A stretch of 64,000 bases of DNA from Chaetoderma sp. LZ-2023a (Eukaryota > Mollusca > Caudofoveata > Chaetodermatida > Chaetodermatidae): NCBI GenBank assembly GCA_034401795.1, contig CM067374.1:130268901-130332900 (forward strand). The letters are read 5' to 3'. Position numbers and translations under genes: made by a program. Within the stretch, counting starts at the first letter, position 1. Every line of letters starts with the position of its first letter. Positions 1 to 61,671 of this stretch are shown one piece after another. The notes below the pieces were generated by a model that made no database searches, was not told the origin of the DNA, and saw nothing but the letters and a program-made list of their open reading frames with translations.

Positions 1-100
1 AAGCTCAGATTACGGAATTTGTAGGCCAAGATAAAATTATTTTTGAAAATGTATCACTGAAATGACTTGCTCGGTTATCGAGCCAGTCAAATTACAAACT
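1..100. mobile_element. F1 hairpin element, partial at window edge
   Basis: Contains the F1 core: TTTTTGAAAATGTATCACT, then GACTTGCTCGG and the mirror CGAGCCAGTC. The left part is outside the window. Confidence 0.6.
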
Positions 101-578
101 TAAAATAGTTGTCTCGCACATGTGCTTGCTCGCTTACAAGCATGCTTGCTCTCATTCGCATGCATAGATGCGGACATACACGCATGCATGCGCACATGCA
201 CCTAGGCATGCATGCACACGCTCAGGCATATTACAATAGTCATGTGACATTTGGTGTGAGACTTAACAAGTATTCTTATGACCTTTGATATGTTGACCTC
301 ATGGCAAATTCTCAAGGTTTTTTTTAAATCCCTCATGTATGGCATGAGTTATTGCATGCACCAACAAATGCTTGCTTGCTCACTCGCGCACATATGTATG
401 TGTAATGCATGCCTGATTGTTCACGCAAGCACATGTACACATACATGTACGTATGCACCCACGCACCAATATGCACATTGCAATAGTATCTTGACCTCTC
501 CCGCGATACTAATCCCTGGTTGCAATGCGTTCCTGTTTGTACTTTAAAACTGCAATGGATCTATATTTTCTTTCAAAG
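101..578. other. DOP1 intron, ATGC-rich, no gene seen
   Basis: 120-235 and 358-475 are rich in alternating CATG, GCAC and TGCA tetramers. No coding signal fits; the short open frames here are composed of these repeats. Confidence 0.5.
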
Positions 579-51081
<50,503 letters not shown>

Positions 51082-51125
51082 GTAAGTCCAGATCTGCTAA
51101 ATTTAACAGATTATATATTAGCACT

Positions 51126-51342
51126 TTAACCCTATCATGACAAAGCTGTCCAAAACTGGCCTCTGCGGTGGTCTTGAGGAATGTCCAGTTGCAGGCCAAG
51201 TCGAGACTATTTTTGAAAATTTACCACTGGAATCCCATTCCAGTGGTAAATTTTCAAAAATCGTCTTCACTTGGCCTGCAACTGGACATCCAATAAGCAA
51301 ATATTTTGTTTTTTTAACAAGATTTTATCATTAAAGGGTTAA
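51126..51342. mobile_element. F1 hairpin element, TTAA ends
   Basis: Starts TTAACCCTATCATGACAAAG; ends TTATCATTAAAGGGTTAA. The loop is collapsed to GGAATCCCATTCC, giving an almost gapless palindrome at about 51205-51270. Confidence 0.85.
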
Positions 51343-51570
51343 TGGTCAAGATCGGTCAAGAAAATTAGAAATTTTCCCGAGTCAGTGACCATTTGCACGC
51401 CAACATAGGACTACTTTTGACAATTTACCACTGCGATGACTGCCTCGGTTACCGAGCCAGTCATTCTAATAGGAAAAATTATAAAATAATCTTGGCATGC
51501 AAATTAATGGTCATTCCTCATGGTCACTATTAAGGCTGGTTTTGACCCGGCTTGACCACTAAAGGGTTAA
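51339..51570. mobile_element. F1 hairpin element sharing TTAA with its neighbour
   Basis: TTAATGGTCAAGATCGGTC start; GACTGCCTCGGTTACCGAGC centre; TTGACCACTAAAGGGTTAA end. Placed back to back with 51126-51342. Confidence 0.8.
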
Positions 51571-52462
51571 ATAGGAAGTTACTGGTCAGTTGACTACGCT
51601 ATATATATAGCCATGACGCGCCTGCTGCTGTCTGTCTGCCTGTCCGGCATAAATGTTTTTGTACATTCTGTTATCTTTGATGGATTGACACAAAACCTGA
51701 TCAATTCCTGATCAATTCAAGATGTTCACATTGTCATCTAATATTTGCATCGTGTAAATGAAGTAGATACTATTTATCAAGCAGAGTTATCACCCTTGCA
51801 TATTTCCTTATATATTGGAGGCAATAGGGGAAAGATAATCCTTCGATGGCATGTTTCTGCATATTTCAATTCATCTAACTTAATAACATAAAGTATTGCA
51901 CTTTAAATACCATCCATTTAATAACTAGGTCAGTCTGACATAATTTTTGGAGATTATACATGTAGGTCAAGGATAAATTTCCCAGTTGGAATTTAAAAAA
52001 AAGTATTTTTGTCAGTATGTGTTGTTATATTTGCGTTATATTAGATAAAATTATCTATTTTATCCTATAGAAATCTAATATTGTCATTATGAAAACTAAG
52101 TGCATTGCAACTAAATAAGTTAACATGTTTTCAAAACAAAAACAGAAAAATGTTAGTAGAATTTTGAATACAATATAAGAAATGTTCTGTTAAATATTTG
52201 GAAAATAATTAGATGTTCCAATCCACTTGTGTTCAAAGTATCTAACGGTACATGTTATGACGTTATTTCTAAGCTGTACTGTATATTAATGTCAATTATC
52301 AGAGTTATGGCCCTTTGGAATTTTTCTGCAGTATTGTGACCAATGACGAATGATAATTAAATACTTCAGCATTGGCGTGTTTCGTTATATTATATACAGA
52401 TTTGTTGACTTATAGCTCAGACAATGATTTATTGGCACACACATTCATATCTTCATAGCATG
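51571..52462. other. DOP1 intron 14, sparse
   Basis: 51595-51660 has a GTCTGTCTGCCTGTC-like dispersed repeat start. An F4 hairpin remnant lies at 52110-52290 (AATGTTCTGTTAAATATTTG, AGATGTTCCAATCCACTTGT, ATTTCTAAGCTGTACTG). Nothing else is recognised. Confidence 0.5.
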
Positions 52463-52696
52463 TTAACCATTTAACTCTCAAATTTGTTGAAGAAAACCTT
52501 AAATTTTCTCAAGGAAAAATGGCCATTTGCAGCACAAGAGAAGACTATTTTTGAAAATTTAACACTGGAATGACTGGCTCGGTTATTGAGCCAGTCATTA
52601 CAGTGGTAAATTTTCAAAAATAGTCTTCTCTTGTATTGCAAATTGTCATTTCTTAGGACCACTGCAGAAGCTGTTTTTAGCCAGCTTGAGTGTTAA
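52463..52696. mobile_element. F1 hairpin element, well preserved
   Basis: TTAACCATTTAACTCTCAAA start; GACTGGCTCGGTTATTGAGC centre; mirror tracts AGACTATTTTTGAAAATTTA / TAAATTTTCAAAAATAGTCT. The right TTAA (52693-52696) is also the left TTAA of an F3 copy. Confidence 0.85.
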
Positions 52697-52897
52697 CCCT
52701 TACCATTGTGAATATTCTATCTTTTTCTCTGGCAATAGTAAAGAAACGGGTGTACACTTTTCAACAATTTGGGTGGACAATGTTGCTGTCTACGACAGCA
52801 CCATCTTCCACCAAATATGTTGATAAATGAACACCAGTTCATCTTTTTAATTTAATTTGAAAACTTAAAATTTTAACATCAGAATGGTAAGGGTTAA
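52693..52897. mobile_element. F3 hairpin element, TTAA ends
   Basis: Starts TTAACCCTTACCATTGTG; ends ACATCAGAATGGTAAGGGTTAA. Inner hairpin GTTGCTGTCTACGACAGCACC. Confidence 0.85.
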
Positions 52898-53094
52898 AGA
52901 GCTAATTGTCTGCCTCTGTGTTAATTTTCTATTTGCTTCTACATTTGTCTAACTTAATGAATGATAGCTTTTCCTATGGATAATTTCGAATAATCTCATG
53001 AACAGTTCGAAGTGGATGCTTCTTTGCAGTCAATCCGTATCTTTCATTGTGTTATGGTTAAAAACAAAACTCCTTAATAAATTTGTAACTCTAT

Positions 53095-53522
53095 CAGTTT
53101 TATGGCTAAACCAGCCGAACATGTCCTTTGGAGTGATCTTAAGAAATGTTCATTTGCAGGGCAAGAGATAACTATTTGTGAAAATGTACTAATAGAAAAG
53201 CTAGCTTTGAGCCAGTCATTCCAGTGTTCAATTTCAAAAATAGTATTTCCTTGCCCGCAAATGGGCATTCACTAACATGACTAAGCCAACATTTTAATTT
53301 TCTTTACCAATCTATTAATGGTTAAAATCTTCCAAGAAAATTAAAATCTTTGCTTAGTGAACGCCCATTTGTGGACCAAGGGAATATTATTTTTGAAAAT
53401 TTATCACCGAAATGACTGGCGTGATAAAATTTGAAAACTACTATTCGCTTGGTATGCAAATGGATATTTCTCAACACATCTGAAAAGGTCAGTTTTGGCC
53501 AGCTTGACCGTACGAGTTAATG
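53095..53522. mobile_element. Two F1 hairpin elements, diverged
   Basis: First: AGCTTTGAGCCAGTCATTCC near 53202, ending TTAATGGTTAAA. Second (from about 53330): TGACTGGCGTGATAAAATTT with the mirror arm shortened. Confidence 0.6.
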
Positions 53523-53559
53523 GATTGAGTTGATACATGCACTGTACAGATCTTAAATA

Positions 53560-53740
53560 AATTTGAATGGTTCCAAATAAAAAACAAGCATGCTAGTTAT
53601 GGTAGTACAATTTTGAAAACAGTGTGAGAGATGTTCTGTTGAATATTTTGAACGTACTTGGATTGGAAGACATTGCTGCCTTGGAAATATGTTAAGTTAC
53701 TTCTGAGCTGTAATGTACATGTAGTTGATAAATAGTTTTA
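53560..53740. mobile_element. F4 fragment
   Basis: AGATGTTCTGTTGAATATTT, ACGTACTTGGATTGGAAGAC and AAGTTACTTCTGAGCTGTAA; the second arm is missing. Confidence 0.5.
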
Positions 53741-53827
53741 AAAATAAGGTCATCAATAAATGTATAGGAATCGAATTTAAAAAGATTTGTTAGGTTGCTA
53801 GGGAAAGTACTTCATTGCCATGGTGAT

Positions 53828-54063
53828 TTAACCCTTTGACACTTATATCAGCCAAAAACAACTGCTGCAGTGGCCTTGAGAAATGTCCATTTGCAGACCA
53901 AAAGAAGACTATTTTTTTTAATTTACCACCGGAATGACTAGCTCGATAAGCGAGCCAATCATTCCAGTGGTAAGTTTTCAAAAATAGTCTTCTCTTGTTC
54001 TGCAAATGGACATTTTCTATGAGAAAATTGAAATTTTCTTGAATAAATTCGAGAATTAAAGGA
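53828..54063. mobile_element. F1 hairpin element
   Basis: TTAACCCTTTGACACTTATA start; GACTAGCTCGATAAGCGAGC centre; GAGAAAATTGAAATTTTCTT right part; last TTAA lost. Confidence 0.8.
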
Positions 54064-54222
54064 GTGTACAAGGCAATGTCATGAAGACGAGTGGTCAGTA
54101 GCAAAAATACACACAAAATAGAAACATCGTTCTCCGAAAATAAAACTATTCACTGCTAATAAATGCACTGCAGGCATCGTGTGAATAATTGTACTGCTAA
54201 ATGCTGATGCTGTGTTGGCTGT

Positions 54223-54405
54223 TTAACCCTTACCACTCTGATGTCAATATTCTATGTTTTACTGTGCCAATAGCAAAGAAAGTGGTGTACATTTTTCAAC
54301 AATTTTGGTGGACGATATTTGTTGAAAAATGAACACCAAGTTCATCTTTTGATTTGATCTGAAAAGTTAAAATTTCAATATCAAAGTACATGTAGAAAGG
54401 GTTAA
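54223..54405. mobile_element. F3 hairpin element, TTAA ends
   Basis: Starts TTAACCCTTACCACTCTGAT; ends GTAGAAAGGGTTAA. The hairpin loop is deleted (GGTGGACGATATTTGTTG). Confidence 0.8.
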
Positions 54406-54689
54406 CATAAAACTACATTCTGTCTACATACATGTATTTCTGGATGTTGCACGGAATGAAGTTCTGACCTGGGCATGATAACAAACAGTTTGAAGTTAAA
54501 AGATCTCGAACTACTTTCTAACAAATAAATTTTTCTTACAACGTTGATTTGTAAGATTAGTGAGCTTCCAAGTCAAAACTATTATGCGTGTTTGAGTGGT
54601 CAATTTGCCAATTGGACGGTTGGGGAGCATGAAGTGGCAAAGAATAGTGCTTATGATAAGTGGTTTGAACCCTAGTCTTAGAATTGCAA
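54406..54689. other. Intron stretch, nothing recognised
   Basis: AT-rich, no ORF, no clear repeat. Confidence 0.4.
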
Positions 54690-54960
54690 TTTCAAGCTGT
54701 TGAGTACTTTGAAACTAATTTGACAGGAAACTGTTCCTACCATAGGTAGCAACAACTCCTAGCCAAATTAGTTTCCAAATACTTGACAGGCTATTTATTA
54801 GCTCACCTATCCAGGATGGCTGAGTGCGCTTATGCCATGTCGACCTCACTGATTTGTCACATGACGCATTGTATGCTCGCGAGAAATAGCACTCATGCAT
54901 CATCAGATTGAACCCGCAAAGTGGCTTTACAGTATCATGTTATATATAACACTGATTGAA
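54690..54960. mobile_element. F2-type hairpin next to an AGCTCAC-type repeat
   Basis: TTTGAAACTAATTTGACAGG / CTAGCCAAATTAGTTTCCAA at 54708-54778. From 54797, TTAGCTCACCTATCC ... GGATGGCTGAGTGCGCTTAT. Confidence 0.6.
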
Positions 54961-55039
54961 TTGTTAGTTGTGACTCGCAACTAGCATATGTCAGTCTCTT
55001 GGGCGGTCAGTCTCTCTGTCAAACTTTTGACATTTTTGT

Positions 55040-55460
55040 CTCACTTGCGAAGCAGAAAGCGAGACATCGGTATCACTTTTTGGTGGTAGCACCTTTGGTG
55101 GCGTCAACGTTCGTTTTCTGCGTTTAGCAAATCATCTTTGCCTATATTTTAAAATTTCTTAATCCTACTGGAACCAAATCAGGACATATAATTGTCTATA
55201 CCATAAGGAGCTGCATGATGATCATGAGGTCACTAGGTAAAAGGTCAATGTCATTTTGACCTTAGTGTTTGACCTCTGCTTTTCCAACATTACGATTTTT
55301 ACGTTTACGAAATCATTTACATTTATATTTCAGGCTCGGTTAATCCTATTAGAACTAAACTTGGATACATGTTTACTTATAATGTTAGGAAGCAGCATGA
55401 TGACTTCACAACGTCAAAGGTCAAGGTCATTGTGACAAAGAGGAAACAGGTGAGACATTT
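55040..55460 (+). mobile_element. GAAGCAGA-type dispersed repeat
   Basis: TGTCTCACTTGCGAAGCAGA then AAGCGAGACATCGGTATCAC; body has TCAAAGGTCAAGGTCATTGT. Confidence 0.6.
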
Positions 55461-55825
55461 GATTCCACAGAATTCTTGTTTTAATAAAAAATCTAATGTC
55501 CTAAGCTGTTGACCAACTTTTTTTTAGAAATATCAATTTAATTGAGAATCATGGAACAATTAGAATGATAAAAAAACTAGTGAAATGAATATCTAATGTC
55601 ATTGTTTGACCCGCTGTATGCATTCTTTGTTCTTTAATTTGCTAGCTTTTTCATGAAGACTCGTGACAGGTAGATAATCTCTTTGATGTTCAACATATCT
55701 TGATTTGCTAATAATAATTGTTAACCGAGCGATGCATGCATATCATTAGTGTTGTCTCTATTGCTATAGACATGATAGCTAGTGCTCTGCGAGTCATATG
55801 AATTACGCATTCTAGAGTTGTATTC

Positions 55826-56455
55826 AATGGATGGATCTGATATGTCACTCAAGCATATGATGTCTTAATCAATTATGTCATGTAGGCTGATGCCACAATC
55901 GTAATTGACAGTCATGGAGTTGGAAAGGTCCGTCAAGTGTATGAATTGTATGTCTTTTGATGGATTTACTATTTAACTATTTAAGCCTTGAATTTCTTCA
56001 AGAAAATTGCAATCTTTTCAAAGAAAATATCAATTTGCAGACCAAGAGAATACTAATTTTGAAAGTTTATCACTGGAATGACTGGCTCAGTTATCGACTC
56101 AGTCATTCCAGTGATAAATTTTCAAAAATAGTCTTCTCTTGGTCTGCAAATGGACATTTCTCAAGACCACTGTAGAAGCCGTTTTTGGTTCATGTAAGTG
56201 TTAAATGGTTAATTATAAACATTCTGTTAAATATTTTGAACTAATTTGACTGGGTGCTGTTGCTGCCATATGCATAAGCAGCTACAGCACCCAGTCAAAT
56301 TAGTTTCAAAATATTCCACAGCTTACATCTATAATTACCTAAAATGGGTTTCTGAAGTATATAAATTGATCCCAACATGTGCAAAAAATGTGGGTGGAGC
56401 TTAACTAGGAATAGTCGGGGGAATAGCTAGAAATGAACCCCTCAGTTTTGGTTAA
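55826..56455 (+). mobile_element. F2 element interrupted by F1
   Basis: Left TCAATGGATGGATCTG, ATCAATTATGTCATGTAGGC, then F1 at 55971-56214. F2 resumes with CATTCTGTTAAATATTTTGA, hairpin GACTGGGTGCTGTTGCTGCC / CACCCAGTCAAATTAGTTTC, GGGTGGAGCTTAACTAGG and TAGCTAGAAATGAACCCCTC. Confidence 0.75.
55971..56214. mobile_element. F1 hairpin element inside F2
   Basis: TTAACTATTTAAGCCTTG start; GACTGGCTCAGTTATCGACT centre; AAGTGTTAAATGGTTAA end. Confidence 0.8.
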
Positions 56456-56735
56456 ATATTTGTGTTTGGCTCTGCTGCAGCTAAGCAATCAAGCCCATTG
56501 GCAGCAAATGTTGGATATGTTATATGGCATTACAGTGTATTTATATATCGGTCCTGACTGAAATTTCAGCGTAGGAACTTTGTCATTTCAGGTTAAATTT
56601 TGCCACTATTGCTTTTCTCTAGCTTTGTGCTCTGCTACAGCAACAGCTTTCGGTAAAATTATTTTCAAAGTATTCATCAGCTTTCCGGTATCATCATGTT
56701 GTATTTTGAAACTGAGATATTGATATGTCAAGACT

Positions 56736-56958
56736 CTAACCCTTTTAACTCTCATATCAGACAAAAGCGGCTACTGCAGTGGTCCTGAGAAATGTCAATT
56801 TGCAGACCAAGAGAAGACTATTTTTGAAAATTTACCACTGGAATGGCTGGCTCGATTACGGTAAATTTTCAAAAATAGTCTTATTCGTCTACAAATTGAC
56901 ATATTCTTTGAGAAAATTGAAATTTTATTGAATAAATTGAAGGCTTAAAGGTTTAAGG
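56736..56958. mobile_element. F1 hairpin element
   Basis: CTAACCCTTTTAACTCTCAT start; GGCTGGCTCGATTACGGTAA centre (mirror arm shortened); GAGAAAATTGAAATTTTATT right part. Confidence 0.72.
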
Positions 56959-57039
56959 GGTAAGAAACAGGTTCATCTGGAAGTACGTCATCATCTAATG
57001 ATGTCCATATAGAGATAGATGGTAGCCTCCATTATTGTA

Positions 57040-57615
57040 CATTTTTAGCTGCGCGTAGTAGCTCAACAATCCACCATGTCCCTTAGTAGGTTAGCTAGTC
57101 GGTTAGTCTGTCAGTCACAAAAGCTCATCCTGGCTGTAGTTTCAAGAGTTTTTGGTATACAGTTATCAACATTGGCGAAAAGGCTGCGCCTGGAGTTCTG
57201 AAGATGTGTGACAAATTTGGGCTTAAAAGGTCAAAGATCATGGCGACAGTGACCGGATTAAAACCATTACGTTGAAAACTATGTGCTGAACGATACACTT
57301 GTGAAATTGATTATAGCTCTGGCTCTACTTTAGAGATCTTCACCAGACGAGGGTTGCCAATGGGCTCCCAATGATAAATTTGGGGTCAAAAGGTCAATGG
57401 GTAAGGACATAATGGTTATCGGATTAAAATTATTATTTTGAATACCATGGGCCTAAAATAGACATGTGTCAATAACATTGATTCTCCTGTAGAGATCTTG
57501 ACCAAATTGGGGTGGAAGGTTATCTGTGGCATCCTGAAGAGGTGGGTTAATTTTGGGGTAGAAGGGTAAAATATCAAGGTCACAGTGCTACCTGCAGCTA
57601 CCAAGATTCTATCGA
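57040..57615 (+). mobile_element. Dispersed repeat with GGTCAAAG/AAGGTCAC text
   Basis: AGCTGCGCGTAGTAGCTCAA start; AAAGGTCAAAGATCATGG, AAAAGGTCAATGGGTAAGG and TATCAAGGTCACAGTGCTAC recur. Mollusc-type filler repeat, not coding. Confidence 0.5.
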
Positions 57616-57734
57616 CCTTGTTACTGCCAAAAATAATAGTTGGCCTTCTACAAATAACAATCGTACAAAGTAGGTAGGTAGAATTATATCAAGCAGGCAA
57701 GCTTCATTGTTTCATTGCAAACACAGTACTGGTT

Positions 57735-57958
57735 TTAACCTGTTAATGTTAATATTTGGTCAAGAAAATTTAAATATCTATGTTTTGGACGTCCATTTAC
57801 CGACCAAGAGAATATAATTTTGGAAAATTTATTCCAGCAATGACTGGCTCGATTATCGCGCCAGTCATTCCAGTGGTAAATTTTCAAAAAAACTAAATGA
57901 CAAGAGCATATACTAACAGAGGGACCGGTTTTGTCCAGCTTGACCATTAAAGGGCTAA
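57735..57958. mobile_element. F1 hairpin element
   Basis: TTAACCTGTTAATGTTAATA start; GACTGGCTCGATTATCGCGC centre; TTGACCATTAAAGGGCTAA end. Confidence 0.78.
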
Positions 57959-58109
57959 ATTACAATAAACTATAACTACTGGAATGGAAACTAACCTCAG
58001 GGATTTAAGAGTTTAAAAAGTCGCTGCTTATAAGGAACTAATGTAGATTATCCTAGATGATAATGAGTGAGTGTTAATGACCTGTATGATTAATGTTTAA
58101 TGTACGGTA

Positions 58110-58600
58110 TGCAGTTCGGTTCCTAAATAAGTTAACAAGTTTCCAGAATAAAAACAGAAACATGTTAGTTACATGTAGTGCAATTTTGAACACGTTATAA
58201 GAAATGTTCTGTTGAATATTATGGTTTTAATTTGATTGTAAACCATTGCTGCAGCTTCGAATCAAATTAAGTCCAAAATATTCGACAGTACCTCTTATTT
58301 TTAGTTTACCTGGCCAGAATGGCCAAGTGAGCTTATGCTGTGGTGACCTACCCTAATGTCATCCCTCCATCCATCTGTCCATCCGTCAACTTTTGCTTTA
58401 AACGTATCTCCTAAACCGCTTGACGAATTTTAACCAAATTTGCGTGGAAGGATCCTATGGAGGTAAGCTCTAGAACTTTTATTCAGATTTTTGATACCGT
58501 CAATTTTTGGGTAAAGAATTATGGATTTTATAAAAATTTACTGGAAAGTGTCAAAACGCATCTCCTCTTTAGTTTCTTGATGAATTTCAGCCAAATTCTA
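58110..58600. mobile_element. F4 hairpin followed by AGCTCAC-type repeat
   Basis: AAATGTTCTGTTGAATATTA, hairpin TTTTAATTTGATTGTAAACC / CGAATCAAATTAAGTCCAAA. From 58313, CTGGCCAGAATGGCCAAGTG, CATCCATCTGTCCATCCGTC and TTAACCAAATTTGCGTGGAA. Confidence 0.6.
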
Positions 58601-58941
58601 ATTTTTTGAAAACATGTTAAGTTATTTCTGAGCTGTATAAGTATTTGAGCAAACATAGTTCTCCGCATGATCTGCTAATGCTTAGTTACTGCCATGCATG
58701 CGTGTGTAATGCCTTTTCTGTTAAGATATTTTGCGTATTCTTTTGCTGCGATTTGAGTAACTCAATTATCATTTTATTAACATTTCTTTTCAAACCATAG
58801 TTCTTAACCATTTCAAAGTGGAAATGACAGTATCTACTATTCAAGGCCGTCATACAGCTGGAAAGCATATGAATATTTTGAAACTTATTTGACATGGATT
58901 TATAGCTCGCGAAGTCGGTTGGATTTTAATATACATAATTA

Positions 58942-60569
58942 TACAGGTGCACAAAAGTTAAGCACCACCCATACATTGTATCAATAGTGAGTGAAAACAT
59001 TGTGAAATGTGCAGGTTCCCGTACTTTTATACTAGCTGGTGGTATTTCACATGCGAAATGCACGTGCATATGAGCATATGTGTCAGATGATATACATGCA
59101 ATGCACATATAGACACAAGTGTTCACATGTGCAAAAATGCAGTTTGAGTTTTAATCTATTACGTACCGATTTAGGCGATCTGAATGGTTGTTTTTGTGTT
59201 TCAACACTATGCCAAGTCGAAGGTTAGCTGATGGCATGTAATGACAGATTATTGGTATGTATACTACTGGAATGCCATGCAGAGAGATTGACAGACAGTT
59301 TAACATTAATCATAATGGCATCAGTTGTTTGATTACAGAACATGTGATAAGTGAGATAATAGTCGGTTCGTCCTTCATACAACGGACATTCCAACTTGCG
59401 TATGGCGATATACATGTAGAGGCATGCCCTATTTCCAGCGTAACGTTCTCGAAGTTTCCTTTGGGGCTGGTCCAGTGATTGTTTTTGGGGTGCAGCTCCT
59501 TTGACTGTAAGCCAGATCTGCTAACTGTACATGTACATGGAACACTCAATGGACTGAGATACCAGGATCTTGCATCTTGGATAGAGTTGTTATTCCTCAT
59601 TTTGACAATAATGCACTTGCAATCGCAAGACACCCTTTCGTCATTGATGACAATGCTCGACCTCAATGTACCATAGCAGCACTCAACAATCTAGCGGGAT
59701 GCCATCGAATCTTTACCTGTCTGTGAGGAGTCCTGGCATCAACCCCCAATGGATCTTTCCATTTTTAGCTATGTCCTGCCCACACCTGGCTCAGGTTGGG
59801 ACCGATCGATCTCTGAACTCTGACTGTCAATTCCTAGAAAATTATACTAGTAAGCTATTGAATATTTTGGAACTAATTTGATTGGGCGCTGTCGCTGCCT
59901 ATGGCAGCGACAACATCCAGTCAAATTAACTTCAAAATATCCAACAGCGTGTTTATTAAATACATGTAGTAGAGACATACAATTCATACAATGTGTCAGA
60001 CTTTTAAGAGTTAAAGACGAGCCTAATGGAATCATTTATGACATAATGATTATGATGCCAGCATACACGTCTTTAAGTTGGTTATGATTCATATGATGTC
60101 ATATGATCGATGGATAAAATTGGAAAGGTCCATTGAGTATATTTGGGAGGTTTGGGTGCACATGGTGAGGGAGAGGGGTCCTCCTGTGCGGAATTTACAG
60201 GAATGGCCTCAGTCATTTAACGAGGAATGGCAGAGAATACCACGATTGAGGAATCGTCGACTGGTGTTCAGCATGAGGAGGCGTGTCAAGTCAGATATCC
60301 AGGAACAGGGAGGATATACCCAATACTAATCAATGACAGATTTAGAACTGTGTTCAGTTGTTGGATGGCCTTTACAGATGACATTACCGTGTCTTTCATC
60401 CTTCAGTGTCTCCATAACATCATCACCAGCATTTCTTTTCAGGCATTATTTTCTATTGCTGTCAGATATACGTGTACAAAATGGTAGATATTACTGCTAT
60501 TCTCATAGCACAAGATGGCCTGTTCATGGTTGAAACAATCTGGTGTGACTTAACATTTACACAGGTGTA
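58942..60569 (+). mobile_element. Tc1/mariner-like transposon, decayed and interrupted
   Basis: Left end TACAGGTGCACAAAAGTTAA and a degenerate mirror at 60541-60569 (GACTTAACATTTACACAGG). Transposase pieces in several frames: GMPCREIDRQFNINHNGIS (helix-turn-helix, about 59267), GTLNGLRYQD (about 59541), FVIDDNARPQC (DDE second Asp, about 59635), RSPGINP (SPDLNP box, Asp lost, about 59725). After a 375-bp F2 insertion come IEYIWEVW (catalytic Glu region) and EEWQRIPRLRNRRLVFSMRR ... GGYTQY to a stop near 60329. About 1.25 kb without the insertion, normal for Tc1. Inactive. Confidence 0.82.
59753..60127 (-). mobile_element. F2 element inside the Tc1-like transposase
   Basis: Ends AATGGATCTTTCCATTTTTA and its near mirror AATTGGAAAGGTCCATT. 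Hairpin GGAACTAATTTGATTGGGCG ... CCAGTCAAATTAACTTCAAA with loop GTCGCTGCCTATGGCAGCGAC. It lies between codons for SPGINP and IEYIW. Confidence 0.78.
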
Positions 60570-60632
60570 TTTGTCCTCCATTCATGTGTATTTGTCCTGC
60601 ATTGTCAACCTGCATACACAGTGATCTGTTTT

Positions 60633-60965
60633 TAGCTCACATGGCCTGAAAGCATATGGCCTTTCAGGAAAAGCTGACTGAACGTAAACCATGGCGATCA
60701 TCGGTCATCTGTCGGCTCTCCATCTGTCTGTTCTCTGTGTGTCTGTCACCAATATTTTCCTTTAAGAAACTTTCCAAGAAGCACTCGGCTGATTTCCACC
60801 AAATTCGAACCATCCCTGAATCAGAGATCTGAGATTGTTCAAATGGAGCTGGTTGGTCGACTTTGTCAGTGGCCATCTTGGATATTCAAGAATCAGGATG
60901 TAGAAACACCGTAGCATCTCCAAAACTATTTGATGATAGAGTGAAGCCTGAGCAGCCACTTAATG
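60633..60965 (+). mobile_element. AGCTCAC-type dispersed repeat
   Basis: TTAGCTCACATGGCC, TATGGCCTTTCAGGAAAAGC, CATGGCGATCATCGGTC and CATCTGTCTGTTCTC, then CACTCGGCTGATTTCCACCA. Confidence 0.6.
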
Positions 60966-60997
60966 TTTGCTTCCACAATATGGTCATTTATTAAAAC

Positions 60998-61235
60998 CTT
61001 TAACCCCCAAATATTCTTTTTTAAATTTGAACATCCTCGTAGAAAATGTCAATTTGGAGACTAAAAGAAGACTACTTTTGAAAATTTATCAGGAATGACT
61101 GGCTCCTTTATCGAGCCAGTCATTCCAGTGGTAAATTGTTAAAAGTCATCGTTGCTTGATCTGCAAATTCAAATTTCTTTAGACCACTGCAGAAGCCGTT
61201 TTGACCATCTGGTGACTTGTTTGGTGACTACTTGT
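60998..61235. mobile_element. F1 hairpin element
   Basis: CTTTAACCCCCAAATATTC start; GACTGGCTCCTTTATCGAGC then CAGTCATTCCAGTGGTAAAT. Confidence 0.75.
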
Positions 61236-61439
61236 AATGCTACCGGGGGTAGACAGGGCTAGACTTTGCAGGACAGATTTGAGCATGTAATATTATTAAT
61301 TGCTTAACATTAGTTAACCTTTCTTTCTCCCAATACTGCAGAGAGCTTGTTGCAATGGAGATAAATCTCAAATATAGTCCTTAAACTGCTTGAATTCATA
61401 AATGTTTTTAGGATTGTGTTAAAAGCTCTGTGATCTAAC

Positions 61440-61660
61440 TGTTCAATCATCAAACTAGCCTCTGCAAGGTCACAAGAAATACCCATTTGAAGGCCAAGAG
61501 AAGACTATTTTTAAAAATTTGCTACCAGAATGACTGGCTCAATATCGAGCCAGACATTCTGGTAGTAAATTTTCAAAAAAGCCTTAACTTGGCCTGTAAA
61601 TCAGGCCATTCATGAAATAGAAATTTCGAATTTCTTGACACATTGACCATTAATGGATTA
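61440..61660. mobile_element. F1 hairpin element
   Basis: GCTACCAGAATGACTGGCTC AATATCGAGCCAGACATTCT GGTAGTAAATTTTC: strong palindrome at about 61521-61570. Ends TTGACCATTAATGGATTA, next to the big array. Confidence 0.75.
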
Positions 61661-61671
61661 TGCTTTTGCCA

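Noticed and set aside
61320..61390. Possible next DOP1 exon after CCCAATACTGCAG
   Set aside because: The frame closes within a few codons and shows no Dopey similarity.
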